Positions 36,264 to 45,422 of a stretch of 64,000 nucleotides of DNA are shown here, in pieces (the first letter of the stretch is position 1; the number at the start of each line of letters is the position of its first letter). Below the pieces are notes generated by a model, which saw only the letters and a program-made list of their open reading frames with translations, ran no database searches and had not been told where the DNA came from. Made by a program: the position numbers and the translations under genes. The DNA lies in contig NZ_PZJV01000006.1 of NCBI RefSeq assembly GCF_003206155.1, forward strand, positions 122,924 to 186,923. Direction: 5' to 3'. This DNA is from Salinicola halophilus (GTDB lineage Bacteria > Pseudomonadota > Gammaproteobacteria > Pseudomonadales > Halomonadaceae).

Positions 36264-38339
36264 TTAGAAGTCGATCCCGATACCAGCGTAGACCGTTCGC
36301 CCGGGTGCCGGCTCGAAGTAGCGGTCGTTGTTGGCGTTGATGCGCACGTTGGCATAGTGCTCGACGTCGAACAGATTGCGAATCCCCGCATAGAGTTCGA
36401 GGTCGGTGTCGGCCCCGAGCCGCCAGCCGTTGCCGCCACGCAGATTGACCAGCCAGTACTCGCCGACGTGAACGTCGTTGGCGTTGTCCGCCACCATGTC
36501 ACCGACGTACTGCGTCTCGGCGCTGACGAACCGGCCTTCGAGGCTCTCCCAGGTGAGACGGTTGACCCAGGTCTGCTCGGGCAGGCCGGGGATACGGTTG
36601 TCGCCGTAGTCGCCGTCCTGGGCCTCGAAGCTATCGAACTCGTACTTCGCCAGGGTCAGGGCGCTGTCGACGCGCCAGTCGGTGGCGAACTGCCAGCCGA
36701 GAGAGACTTCGACGCCATCGCGGTCGCTGTCGCCGGCGTTCTGGTAGAAGGTGCGGCCGTCGTCGCCCTCGTAGGGCACCAGCTCGTCACGCACGCGCAC
36801 CGAGAAGAGCGCCACATCGTAATCGACGCCGTTGTCGAAGTTGCCGCGCAGTCCCAGCTCGCGACTCCAGGACTTCTGCGGCTCGATATCCCCGTTGAAG
36901 CCACCGACACCGGATGGGTTGGCGAACTCGGAGAAGGTCGGGGTCTCGTAGGCGGTACCGGTATTGGCGTAGACCTGATGCGACGGGCGATAGCGATAGC
37001 TCACGCCGGCCGAGCCGCTCCACTCGTGGAACGTACGATCGCCGCTGTCGTCGCCGTCGCTCAAATAGTCGTCGTCGATGTCCAGGTCGACCCGGTCGTA
37101 GCGTCCGCCCAGCGACAGCGTCCAGCGCTCGGTGAGATCGAGATCGCCCTGCAGGAAGGTGCCGACCGAGGTCGCTTCCTGAGTCTCGTCGGCGACGGTG
37201 CCGGTGACGTCGCCGCTGAAGGCGACATTCTTGCGCCCGCGGTCGTCCTTCTGATGCGCAGCGTCGATGCCCGCCACGTAGCGCAGCGGCATCGCGCCAA
37301 GGCTCAGCGTCTGATGGTACTCGGCGCTGGCGCCATAATAGTCGCGGTCGTAGTCGATCAGGCTGTCGCCGGGGTACGGCAGCTGCTGCTCGAAGTCACG
37401 CTGAAGATAGAACCCTTTGAGATAGAACTCCCCCGGCCCGGCGGAGAGATCCTCGTACTGCAGCCCCAGCACCTGCTGATCGACGCTCTGCCCGGTGTCG
37501 TACTCCTGGGTGAAGCGCCCGGCCTGATCACGATCGGCGTGGGCCTGATCGCGGGTGAGCCCGCCCGGGTCCTCCGAGCGTGGATTCTCGAGCAGATTGA
37601 CGATGGCGGTGAGCGCACGGTCACTGCCGAGATCCCGGCGCAGTTTGGCGTTGAGCAAGTATTTCTCGGTCGAACTCTGGTCGCGATAGCCGTCGAGCCC
37701 TAGCGCCGAGGCGCTGACGTGATGCGACCAGGGACCGTTCTCGCCGCCGTTGCTCACCGAGAGCTTGCGATAGCCGTCGCTGCCGCCGCCGAGACGAATC
37801 CGGCTGCCGGGGTCGTCGCGGCCGTCGGCGGTGGTGACGCTGATCACGCCGCCCGCGGCGTTGCCGTACTGCACCGCCGCCGGACCGCGAATCACCTCGA
37901 TGCGCTCGGCGCTGTCGAGGTCGATGGCGTCGAGCTGTGCCTGGCCATCCGGCAGCGTGTAGGGAATGCCGTCGACCACCACGGTAATGCCGCGCACCCC
38001 GAACGGCGCCCGCGCGCCGAAGCCGCGGATCGAGATGCGCTGGCCCTGGGCGAAGTTGTCCCGGTTCTGGATGAACACCCCCGGCACGGTGTCGAGCGAC
38101 TCGTCGAGCCGCACGCGCTGCTGGCCGCGCTGGATCTCGTCGCGATCGACCACGGAGACTGCCGCCGGCGTGGCGTAGAGTTCGCGCGACAGACGCGGCG
38201 CGGTGACTTCGATGACCGGCTGTGCCTGAGTGACGCCGTTACGCGGTGGCGGGTCGACGGGCTCGCTCTGCGCCTGCGAAGCGAGCGGCGCGAGCGTCGC
38301 CCCCAGGCCGAGGGCGAGCGGAAAATAGCGAATGATCAT
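36264..38339 (-). CDS. TonB-dependent outer-membrane receptor
   Basis: 691 aa. Signal peptide ending around SQA-QSE, plug domain about 45-165 (ATPAAVSVVDRDEIQRGQQ ... RIEVIRGPAAVQYGNAAGGVISV), then a beta-barrel ending in the terminal aromatic YAGIGIDF. There is no extra N-terminal signalling domain, so it is not a FecA-type transducer. Ligand unknown: siderophore, heme or another metal complex. No Fur box was seen in the upstream 326 nt. ATG 38339 with AGGGAA upstream. Confidence 0.92.
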   Translation of the reverse strand: MIIRYFPLALGLGATLAPLASQAQSEPVDPPPRNGVTQAQPVIEVTAPRLSRELYATPAAVSVVDRDEIQRGQQRVRLDESLDTVPGVFIQNRDNFAQGQRISIRGFGARAPFGVRGITVVVDGIPYTLPDGQAQLDAIDLDSAERIEVIRGPAAVQYGNAAGGVISVTTADGRDDPGSRIRLGGGSDGYRKLSVSNGGENGPWSHHVSASALGLDGYRDQSSTEKYLLNAKLRRDLGSDRALTAIVNLLENPRSEDPGGLTRDQAHADRDQAGRFTQEYDTGQSVDQQVLGLQYEDLSAGPGEFYLKGFYLQRDFEQQLPYPGDSLIDYDRDYYGASAEYHQTLSLGAMPLRYVAGIDAAHQKDDRGRKNVAFSGDVTGTVADETQEATSVGTFLQGDLDLTERWTLSLGGRYDRVDLDIDDDYLSDGDDSGDRTFHEWSGSAGVSYRYRPSHQVYANTGTAYETPTFSEFANPSGVGGFNGDIEPQKSWSRELGLRGNFDNGVDYDVALFSVRVRDELVPYEGDDGRTFYQNAGDSDRDGVEVSLGWQFATDWRVDSALTLAKYEFDSFEAQDGDYGDNRIPGLPEQTWVNRLTWESLEGRFVSAETQYVGDMVADNANDVHVGEYWLVNLRGGNGWRLGADTDLELYAGIRNLFDVEHYANVRINANNDRYFEPAPGRTVYAGIGIDF

Positions 38340-38488
38340 GGCGTTCCCTGAGATCCCGTACGCCGCATCGAAGCGGCGAGTCGATGGTGGCTCTCGACGG
38401 AGCCTCGATGGTGTTGTCGGGTTCGAATCACGAACCAAAGTCTTATGCCGGGTACTATGCCCGAGCGTCGCGACGCGACCAAGCGATG

Positions 38489-38543
38489 ATGCGAGTCAGC
38501 GATGAGGCGATTGAGCGACGAAAGCGGCAATGCGAGTCAGCGA
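38489..38543. repeat. Direct repeat upstream of the SDR gene
   Basis: ATGCGAGTCAGCGA occurs at 38489-38502 and again at 38530-38543, 41 bp (about four helical turns) apart. The 38340-38665 interval otherwise holds only the divergent promoters and no gene. Confidence 0.4.
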
Positions 38544-38665
38544 CGATGCGGTTTGGCATTTCGACAATCGCACGGTCATTGGCGCGCCGAAGCGTTCTTA
38601 GCCATGCTCTGTGTCACGCCGCCGACTCTGGCGGCGCACTCGCAAGAGAGCACGGAGACTCGACC

Positions 38666-39463
38666 ATGGATTTGGCCATTCGCGGCAAGACCGCACTCAT
38701 CACCGGCGCCCAGGGCGGGATCGGCCTGGCCACGGCGCAGAAACTCGAAGCCGAGGGCGTCAATCTCATTCTGAGCGACATGGAAATGGCGTCGCTCGAA
38801 GAAGCCACGAAGGAACTCAAGAGCGACCCGCTGCTGGTGGTCGCCGACGTCACCGACCAGCGCGAGGTCGATGCCCTGGTCGCCAAGGGTGTCGAGCGCT
38901 TCGGCGCGGTGGACATCGTGATTCACACCGCCGGCGTGACCGGCGCCAAGGGCGACCCGCTCGAACTCTCCGACGACGACTACGAGCACGCCTGGAAGAT
39001 CGACTTCTTCTCCGCCGTGCGCCTGGCGCGGGCCACCATTCCCGCGATGCGTGAGCGCGGCTGGGGCCGTTTCGTCTGCCTGACGTCCGAGAACACGGTC
39101 CAGCCCTACTGGGAAGAGGCGGTCTACAACAGCGCCAAGGCCGCGCTGAGCGCCTTCGTCAAGAATCTCTCATACAAGGAAGCGGCCTACGGCGTGCTGT
39201 GCAACACCGTCGCCCCGGCCTTCGTCGCCTCGCCGATGACCGACGGCATGATGGAGAAGCGCGCGGAGCAGCTCGGCTGCTCGTTCGAGGAGGCGATCGA
39301 GAGCTTCCTCGACGAGGAGCGTCCCGGCATCGTCGCCAAGCGCCGTGGCGAAGCCGACGAGGTCGCTTTCGTCATCGCCATGCTGGTCTCCCAGCACGCC
39401 TCCTACATCAACGGCAGCAACCTGCGTGTCGACGGCGGCGCGGTAATGTCGGTTCAGAACTGA
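38666..39463 (+). CDS. SDR-family oxidoreductase
   Basis: 265 aa from ATG 38666. Cofactor motif TGAQGGIGLATAQ, VDIVIHTAGVTG (NNAG-like), catalytic LTSEN...YNSAKAALSAF (Tyr-x3-Lys) and C-terminal YINGSNLRVDGGAV. Ser is in the usual place (CLTSENTVQ). Resembles 3-oxoacyl-ACP reductase/hydroxybutyrate dehydrogenase-type SDRs; substrate unknown. Earlier in-frame starts back to 38384 cross the promoter region. An IclR-type regulator follows on the same strand after a terminator. Confidence 0.85.
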   Translation: MDLAIRGKTALITGAQGGIGLATAQKLEAEGVNLILSDMEMASLEEATKELKSDPLLVVADVTDQREVDALVAKGVERFGAVDIVIHTAGVTGAKGDPLELSDDDYEHAWKIDFFSAVRLARATIPAMRERGWGRFVCLTSENTVQPYWEEAVYNSAKAALSAFVKNLSYKEAAYGVLCNTVAPAFVASPMTDGMMEKRAEQLGCSFEEAIESFLDEERPGIVAKRRGEADEVAFVIAMLVSQHASYINGSNLRVDGGAVMSVQN

Positions 39464-39503
39464 GCGCGAGACGTGAAGCGGCCTACTGCTCGTCTCAATC
39501 GAC

Positions 39504-39538
39504 AACGCCGGCGCTCCTTCTCGGGGCGCCGGCGTTTT
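39504..39538 (+). terminator. Terminator after the SDR gene
   Basis: AACGCCGGCGC paired with GCGCCGGCGTT and followed by TTTTC, 40 nt after the stop. Confidence 0.88.
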
Positions 39539-39830
39539 CATGCGGGGCGTCTGCCGCTCTCGCCACAGTCGCCGCGTAGCGCCGCAACGCCGGTTGCGCG
39601 CGTGATGACAGACTTCCCAAAGACGGACAAAAAAATGGCGAGCCAGTGGCTCGCCAAGCTTCCGTCGATCAATACGATCTCTAACCCGACGGAAGAGCGC
39701 TCGGGGCGAGTCGTCGACCGATGTCGGTCACGACGACACGCGAAAATGGGGTCGACAGGCCAGATAATGACACCTTTGCGCCGCCGCTGAGTGCCAAATT
39801 AAGCGAGCGGTCGCCGAGCGTCAATATTTA

Positions 39831-39845
39831 TGGAAAATATTTCCA
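39831..39845. promoter_or_regulatory. IclR-type operator upstream of iclR-family gene
   Basis: TGGAAAATATTTCCA has perfect TGGAAA/TTTCCA arms and differs at one base from the E. coli IclR box TGGAAATNATTTCCA as I recall it. It lies 80 bp before the iclR-family ATG, inside an AT-rich patch of an otherwise gene-free interval (39464-39924). Autoregulation is likely. Confidence 0.7.
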
Positions 39846-39924
39846 ATTCTAAAAGTCCCAGCGTCGATTCCTTGTCCTTGCCCCCCAAACCGCGACCTAC
39901 CGCTACCAGACAGCGCCGGGCCGA

Positions 39925-40878
39925 ATGGTTATCCTTGACGCTTCACGCAAACGAATACGAGAGCGGCGACGGGTGACGGACAACGAGCGGGACCGGGCGA
40001 CTGAACAGCAGCGGAATCGGGCGAGCGAACAGCAGCCAAACCGGGAGAGCGAACCGAAACGCCGAGGCGTCGGGCGTCCGGCAGGTAGCGCCAAGAGCGC
40101 CGGCGGACACAGTCAGTCGCTGGTCAGGGGGTTGTCGATTCTGGAAGGGCTCGCCGCCGCGCCCGAAGGGCTTGCGCTCTCGGCGGTGGCCGAAGACGTC
40201 GACCTCGCGCCGTCGACCGCGCACCGGCTGCTGCAGGCTTTGCATCACCAGGGCTTCATCACGCAGGACGTGGAGAGCGGGCTGTGGAAGATCGACGTGA
40301 AGACGTTTCGGATCGGCAACAGCTTTCTCGAGGCGCGAGACTTCGTGGCCACCGCCCGGCCGTTTCTGCGCCAGCTCACCGCGGCCACCGGCGAGACCGC
40401 CAACCTGGGTATCCGCGACGACGGCATGGTGGTCTATCTCGCCCAGAGCGAATCGCGCCAGATGATGCGCATGATCACTCGGCTCGGCTCGCGTGCGCCC
40501 CTGCACGCCTCCGGCGTCGGCAAGGCGCTGCTGGCGTGGATGCCGCCCATGGAGTTCGAACGGATCATGAGCGGGCGCATACTGGAGAGCGAGACACCCA
40601 ACACGCTGACCGATCTGGACCGACTACGCGATCAACTCGTCACGATCCGCGAGCAGGGCTACGCCATCGACCGTGAAGAGCACGCCATCGGCCTCAACTG
40701 CGTGGCAGCGACGCTGCACGACGAAAGCGGCCTGCCGCTGGCGGCGATTTCGGTCTCGGGACCTGTCGCTCGGATCGACGATGCCCGTCTGCCCGAACTC
40801 GCGGAAACGGTGGCGGCAACCGCCCGCGAGATCACGACGCGAATCGGCGGCAAGCTTCCCAGCCAGCCGCCGATCTGA
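39925..40878 (+). CDS. IclR-family transcriptional regulator
   Basis: 317 aa. A highly charged N-terminus with three 8-residue repeats (DRATEQQR, NRASEQQP, NRESEPKR) precedes the AT-hook-like RRGVGRPAGSAK, then the HTH (SLVRGLSILEGLAAAPEGLALSAVAEDVDLAPSTAHRLLQAL) and the effector domain (LGSRAPLHASGVGKALLAWM, GYAIDREEHAIGLNCVAATL). ATG 39925 is used; GTG 39973 would remove 16 residues and keep the repeats. Likely controls itself and perhaps the upstream SDR gene; ligand unknown. Confidence 0.88.
   Translation: MVILDASRKRIRERRRVTDNERDRATEQQRNRASEQQPNRESEPKRRGVGRPAGSAKSAGGHSQSLVRGLSILEGLAAAPEGLALSAVAEDVDLAPSTAHRLLQALHHQGFITQDVESGLWKIDVKTFRIGNSFLEARDFVATARPFLRQLTAATGETANLGIRDDGMVVYLAQSESRQMMRMITRLGSRAPLHASGVGKALLAWMPPMEFERIMSGRILESETPNTLTDLDRLRDQLVTIREQGYAIDREEHAIGLNCVAATLHDESGLPLAAISVSGPVARIDDARLPELAETVAATAREITTRIGGKLPSQPPI
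39991..40062 (+). repeat. Three 24-bp tandem repeats in the iclR-family 5' coding region
   Basis: Units 39991-40014, 40015-40038 and 40039-40062 are related (xACCGGGCGAxxGAACAGCAG type); the first two are closest. Being 24 bp, copy-number change would keep frame and alter only the N-terminal tail length. Confidence 0.75.
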
Positions 40879-40921
40879 TCGCGGGCCGTTGGGCGTCCGC
40901 GAGCTCTGGGGCGCCCTCGCC

Positions 40922-41776
40922 TCAGGTGTTGAGGATGACCCCGCCATTCAAGTGAATCGTCTGCCCGGTCATGTAGGAAGACTCCTTGCTCGCCAGGTAG
41001 ACGTAGGCCGGCCCCATTTCGCTGGGCTGGCCGGCCCGCTTCATGGGCACCTGCTCGCCGAAGCCTTCCACCTTCTCCTCGTCGAAGCTCGCCGGTATCA
41101 GCGGCGTCCACACGGGTCCCGGCGCCACCGCATTGACACGGATCTCGCGACCCACCAGCGCCTGCGCCACCGAACGTACCAGTCCCTGGATCGCGCCCTT
41201 GGTCGAGGAGTAGTCGATCAGCGTGTCGTTGCCCTTGAAGGCGTTGACCGAGGAGGTGGCGATGATCGTGTCGCCGGCGCCCAAGTGCGGCACCGTCTCG
41301 CGGATCAGGTAGAAGTGGCTGAAGATGTTGGTGGCGAAGGTTCGCTGCAGCGTCTCGTCGGTGATCTGGGTGACGTCGTCCCAGTCGTGCTGCTCGGCGG
41401 CGTTGTTGACCAGAATGTTGACGCCGCCGAGTTCGCTACGGGTGCGCTCGACGATCTCGCGGCAGAAGGCGGAGTCCGCCACGTCACCGTTGAGCAGCAG
41501 GCAGCGCCGCCCCTCGGCCTCGACCAGCGCTTTGGTGTCTTCGGCGTCGCGCTCCTCGTCGAGGTAGACGATGGCGCAGTCGGCGCCTTCACGAGCGTAG
41601 TGAAGCGCCACGGCGCGTCCGATACCGCTGTCGCCCCCGGTGATGATGGCGACCTTGTCCTTGAGCTTGCCCGTCCCCTGGTAATCATCGCGGATGAACT
41701 CCGGCTCCGGCGTCATGCGATGCTCGTCGCCGGGCTGGTGGTCCTGATGCTGCGGAGGAATCTGTGATTCTGCCAT
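40922..41776 (-). CDS. SDR-family oxidoreductase, YghA/general-stress type
   Basis: 284 aa. A polar N-terminal extension of about 40 residues (PPQHQDHQPGDEHRM) is followed by ITGGDSGIGRAVALHYA, NILVNNAAEQHDW, SSVNAFKGNDTLIDYSSTKGAIQGLV (Tyr-x3-Lys) and MTGQTIHLNGGVILNT. The extension and sequence match the YghA/YdaD-like subgroup often induced in stress. Start ATG 41776 with AGGAGAG; the longer frame to 42001 is not family-like. The 318-nt interval to pyrB shows no gene. Confidence 0.9.
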   Translation of the reverse strand: MAESQIPPQHQDHQPGDEHRMTPEPEFIRDDYQGTGKLKDKVAIITGGDSGIGRAVALHYAREGADCAIVYLDEERDAEDTKALVEAEGRRCLLLNGDVADSAFCREIVERTRSELGGVNILVNNAAEQHDWDDVTQITDETLQRTFATNIFSHFYLIRETVPHLGAGDTIIATSSVNAFKGNDTLIDYSSTKGAIQGLVRSVAQALVGREIRVNAVAPGPVWTPLIPASFDEEKVEGFGEQVPMKRAGQPSEMGPAYVYLASKESSYMTGQTIHLNGGVILNT

Positions 41777-42094
41777 CCTGGCGCTCTCCTGGAGGTGAGT
41801 GACGAAAGTGATACGGACGTCGAGCGGCGGGGGTCGAGAGTCAAGAGGCGAGCGCGGAGCGCACCACGACCTTTCGCACACGGCGAGCCGGCCACGCTCT
41901 TGAGCGTAGAGCGTGACGAAAGTTTCCGCCAAACCGACGTTGCAACAGTTGACCCAGGTTAATTCGAGGCGCGTCAAACCGATGTGAAGCGCAACGGCCA
42001 CAGCGCTACACTATTGCCCGGTCGCGCCGGGCGATGCCACGGCGTGACCCACCGCTTTTCCGACGCCATTGATTCGCCGCCAAAGAGGTCCGTG

Positions 42095-43126
42095 ATGCCT
42101 TCGCACCTGCTCTCCATCGACTCCCTCGACCGCGACGCCGTCGACCACCTGATCCGCATCGCCGATCGCATGGAACCGATCGCCCAGCGCCGCCAGGTGA
42201 CTCGCGTGCTCGAGGGGGCGGTGCTCGGCAACCTCTTCTTCGAAGCGAGCACGCGCACCCGCATCAGCTTCAACGCTGCCTTCTGCCGGCTCGGCGGCAG
42301 CGTCTGCGACACCACCGGCTTCACCTTCTCGTCGATGGCCAAGGGCGAATCGCTCTACGACACCAGTCGCGTCATGGGTGGCTACGTCGATGCCATCGTC
42401 ATGCGCCATCCCGAGCAGGGCTCGGTGGCGGAGTTCGCTGAGGCGACGAAAGTGCCGGTGATCAACGGCGGCGACGGTCCCGGCGAGCACCCGAGCCAGG
42501 CGCTGCTCGACGTCTATACCATCACCAAGGAGTTCGCTCGGCTCGGCAAGCCGCTGGCGGGGGCGCATCTGCTGTTGACGGGGGATCTCAAGTACGGGCG
42601 TACGGTGCACTCGCTGATCAAGCTGCTGTCGCTGTTCGACCCGCTGCGCATCACGCTGGTCTCGCCGCCGGGCCTCGAGATGCCGCAGCCGCTGATCGAC
42701 CGGGTTGCCTCCCGCGGGCACCGTATCGAGATCCGGCCGAGCCTCGCCGACGACTTCAGCGACGTCGACGTCATCTATGCCACGCGCATCCAGCGCGAGC
42801 GCTTCACCACGGAGATGACGGAAAGCTTTCACGAGCTGACCGCCGACTACGTCGTCGACCGCGGCTTTCTCGACCGGCGCTGCAACGCCTCGACCTTCGT
42901 CATGCATCCGCTGCCCCGCGACAGCCGCCCCGGCGCCAACGATCTCTCGGTGGATCTCAACGGCGACCCGCGGCTGGCGATCTTCCGCCAGACCGACAAC
43001 GGCATCCCCATGCGCATGGCGATCTTCGCCCACCTGCTGAAGGTGGAAGAGGAGATCGACAAGGATCTACGCGACGTACGCTGGTACGTGCCGGAGACCT
43101 TCGGCGTGGACGATCCGGCGCTGTAG
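42095..43126 (+). CDS. pyrB: Aspartate carbamoyltransferase
   Basis: 343 aa. Carbamoyl-phosphate site FFEASTRTRISFNAAF, SMAKGESLYDTSRV, DAIVMRHPEQGS, GDGPGEHPSQALLDVYTI and FVMHPLPRD. Commits aspartate to pyrimidine synthesis. Longer than E. coli PyrB (311 aa), as in several marine gammaproteobacteria. Neither pyrI (regulatory chain) nor a pyrC-like partner follows. ATG 42095 with AGAGG. It converges on ruvX. Confidence 0.94.
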   Translation: MPSHLLSIDSLDRDAVDHLIRIADRMEPIAQRRQVTRVLEGAVLGNLFFEASTRTRISFNAAFCRLGGSVCDTTGFTFSSMAKGESLYDTSRVMGGYVDAIVMRHPEQGSVAEFAEATKVPVINGGDGPGEHPSQALLDVYTITKEFARLGKPLAGAHLLLTGDLKYGRTVHSLIKLLSLFDPLRITLVSPPGLEMPQPLIDRVASRGHRIEIRPSLADDFSDVDVIYATRIQRERFTTEMTESFHELTADYVVDRGFLDRRCNASTFVMHPLPRDSRPGANDLSVDLNGDPRLAIFRQTDNGIPMRMAIFAHLLKVEEEIDKDLRDVRWYVPETFGVDDPAL

Positions 43127-43158
43127 GAGGGGAGTCGCGATGACGCTTTCGATCGATG

Positions 43159-43647
43159 TCACGGGCCGCGCGACAGATCGCGCAGGGCATCGTGGGGCAG
43201 GTCCCGGCTGAACCAGTTCTCGAGAATCAGCTGGGCGGCGATGCCGTCGACGCCGCGGTCACGGTAGTTGCCGCGGTGACCCTCGGCTCTGGCGATCGCC
43301 TTGGCGGCGCGGGTGGTACCGCGCTCGTCGAACATTTCCACCGGCTTGCCGAAGCGGCCGTGCAGACGGTTGCCGAACTTGCGCGCCCGCACGCTCATGT
43401 CGGACTCGCTGCCGTCGTCGTGGATCGGCAGGCCGACGATCAGCAGGTCCGGCCCCCACTCCGCCAGCAGCCGCTCGATCGCCTTCCAGTCGGGAATGCC
43501 GTCACGAGCCGTGAGCGGTTCGAGCCCGCTCGCCGAGGCGAGCATCTCGTTGCCTACCGCCACGCCGATGCGCCGCGTGCCGTAATCGAACGCCATGACC
43601 AGACGCTGGCCGATCTCGGCATCGGCCTTGCCGCCCAGGGTTGCCAT
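43159..43647 (-). CDS. ruvX: YqgF/RuvX RNase H-fold nuclease
   Basis: 162 aa. MAFDYGTRRIGVAVGNEM (first Asp), LLIVGLPIHDDGSESDMS, and DERGTTRAAKA with the late DGIAAQLILENWF. Processes pre-16S rRNA 5' ends; also discussed as a Holliday-junction resolvase. Its ATG shares bases with the yqgE stop (TGATG), so translation is coupled. Confidence 0.94.
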   Translation of the reverse strand: MATLGGKADAEIGQRLVMAFDYGTRRIGVAVGNEMLASASGLEPLTARDGIPDWKAIERLLAEWGPDLLIVGLPIHDDGSESDMSVRARKFGNRLHGRFGKPVEMFDERGTTRAAKAIARAEGHRGNYRDRGVDGIAAQLILENWFSRDLPHDALRDLSRGP

Positions 43648-44228
43648 CAGGCGTGCCCGGCGTCACGCGTCATGAGGTTGAGATCCACGCCGAGGCTGCC
43701 GGCGGCCGCGGTCAGACGCTGCTCGGCGGGAAGATCGAAGAGAATGCCGGCCTCGCCCTCGACCGTGAGCCAGGCGTTCTGCTTGAGCTCCTCCTCGAGC
43801 TGACCCAGCTTCCAGCTCGCGCAGCCCAGCGCGACCAGGTAGTGATCCGGCCCGCGACGCTTGGCGATGGCGTGGAGCATGTCCATCGAGGTCGTCAGGG
43901 CGATGCCGTCGGCGACCTGGATGCTCGAATCCCAGTCCTCCGCGTTGCCGCGGTGCAGGATGAAACCGCGATCGCGATGCGTCGGTCCGCCGTTGTAGAC
44001 GATCACCTCGTTGTGCACGCCGGGCTCGGAGTCGATGTCGAGCTGCTCGAACAGCCCTTGAAGCGTGAAGTCCGAGGGGCGATTGACGGTCACGCCGAGA
44101 GTGCCGTCTTCGTCGTAATCGCAAATATAGGTGAGGGTGCCGGCGAAGTTGGGATCTTCCAGATGCGGCATCGCCATCAAAAACTGATGCTTGAGGCTTT
44201 GCATCGAACTTGGCATGGAACTTTGCAT
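43647..44228 (-). CDS. yqgE: YqgE/AlgH family protein
   Basis: 193 aa. LKHQFLMAMPHLEDPNFAGTLTYICDYDEDGTLGVTVNRP, VYNGGPTHRDRGFILHR, and LVALGCASWKLGQLEEEL are the family landmarks. Function is undefined; AlgH was linked to alginate control in Pseudomonas. ATG 44228 (AGGAG, 5 nt) adds a 9-residue Met/Ser-rich lead before the conserved LKHQF. Between gshB and ruvX in the usual order. Confidence 0.94.
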   Translation of the reverse strand: MQSSMPSSMQSLKHQFLMAMPHLEDPNFAGTLTYICDYDEDGTLGVTVNRPSDFTLQGLFEQLDIDSEPGVHNEVIVYNGGPTHRDRGFILHRGNAEDWDSSIQVADGIALTTSMDMLHAIAKRRGPDHYLVALGCASWKLGQLEEELKQNAWLTVEGEAGILFDLPAEQRLTAAAGSLGVDLNLMTRDAGHA

Positions 44229-44369
44229 GAGACTCCTGGGGCGTCGCGACGCCCGGCAGCGAGCGCTGCCGGTTCGAATGAGGTGTCCGTCGTTTGAGAC
44301 GTGCAGTGTATCAGCTTGGCCGGGCGCGAATGACCCGGCGGCCAGCGGGGGCCAGACGGCAGGACGGGC

Positions 44370-45326
44370 TCAGCCGAGGCGAGATTCGATCGCCGCCATC
44401 AGTTTGCCGGCGATGTCGGTGCCGCGCTGATCGTCGATCTCACGCACGCAGGTGGGGCTGGTGACATTGATCTCGGTAATGGAGTCGCCGATCACGTCGA
44501 GGCCGACGAACATCAGCCCTTTCTCGCGAATCATCGGCTTGACCTGCTCGACCAGCCAGTAGTCGCGATCGGTGAGTGCGCGGGAGACACCGCGCCCGCC
44601 GGCGGCGAGATTGCCCCGGGTTTCACCGGCGCTCGGGATGCGCGCCAGACCGAAGGGGATCGGTTCGCCGTCGACCAGCAGAATGCGCGTGTCACCTTCC
44701 TTGATCTCCGGCAGATAGCGCTGCGCCATGATCTGGCGCTGACCCCGCTCGGTGAGCTGCTCGATCACCGACCCCAGATTGCGCCCGTCCGGGCCGATGT
44801 GAAAGATGCCGCTGCCGCCCATGCCGTCGAGTGGCTTGAAGATGGTGTCGCCGTGTTCGGCCTGGAACGCGCGTAGCACCGCCGCGTTGCAAGACACCAC
44901 CGTGGCCGGAATGCAGTGGGCGAACTGCTGGGCGAAGAGTTTCTCGTTGCATTCGAGCAGCGCCCGGGTCGGGTTGACCACCAGCGTGCCTTCGCGTTCG
45001 GCGAACCCGAGCAGGTGCACCGCGTTGAGAAAGTGCTCGTCTACCGGCGGGTCCTTGCGCATCAGGATCACGTCGAGCTCGGCAAGCGGCATCGCCTCGC
45101 GCTCGCCGAGGTCGAACCAGTGGCTGGCGTCCTGGTGCACCTCGAGCGCGCGCACGCTGCCCATGGCTCGCCCCTCGTAAAGATAGAGGTCTTCCTGCTC
45201 GAGGTAGTAGAGCGTCCAGCCCTTGGCCTTCGCCGCCCATAGGAGCGCCAGTGTGGTGTCCTTCTTGTAGGCGAGATCGCTGATCGGATCCATCACCACG
45301 CCGAGCTTGATCGCGTTCTGACTCAT
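44370..45326 (-). CDS. gshB: Glutathione synthetase
   Basis: 318 aa from ATG 45326. LGVVMDPISDLAYKKDTTLALLWAA, DVILMRKDPPVDEHF, ATP-grasp segment FKPLDGMGGSGIFH, and EINVTSPTCVREID. Joins gamma-glutamylcysteine and glycine. A GTG six codons upstream (45344) is a possible alternative start. First gene of gshB-yqgE-ruvX. Confidence 0.96.
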   Translation of the reverse strand: MSQNAIKLGVVMDPISDLAYKKDTTLALLWAAKAKGWTLYYLEQEDLYLYEGRAMGSVRALEVHQDASHWFDLGEREAMPLAELDVILMRKDPPVDEHFLNAVHLLGFAEREGTLVVNPTRALLECNEKLFAQQFAHCIPATVVSCNAAVLRAFQAEHGDTIFKPLDGMGGSGIFHIGPDGRNLGSVIEQLTERGQRQIMAQRYLPEIKEGDTRILLVDGEPIPFGLARIPSAGETRGNLAAGGRGVSRALTDRDYWLVEQVKPMIREKGLMFVGLDVIGDSITEINVTSPTCVREIDDQRGTDIAGKLMAAIESRLG

Positions 45327-45422
45327 CGGTTCGAGTATCCACAAAGAGAGAAGAGAAACGTTGGCGGCGAGTATGACGCAGCCGACCGGCGAGCACCAAG
45401 ATGGTGCTCGCCCTTGCGCGTT

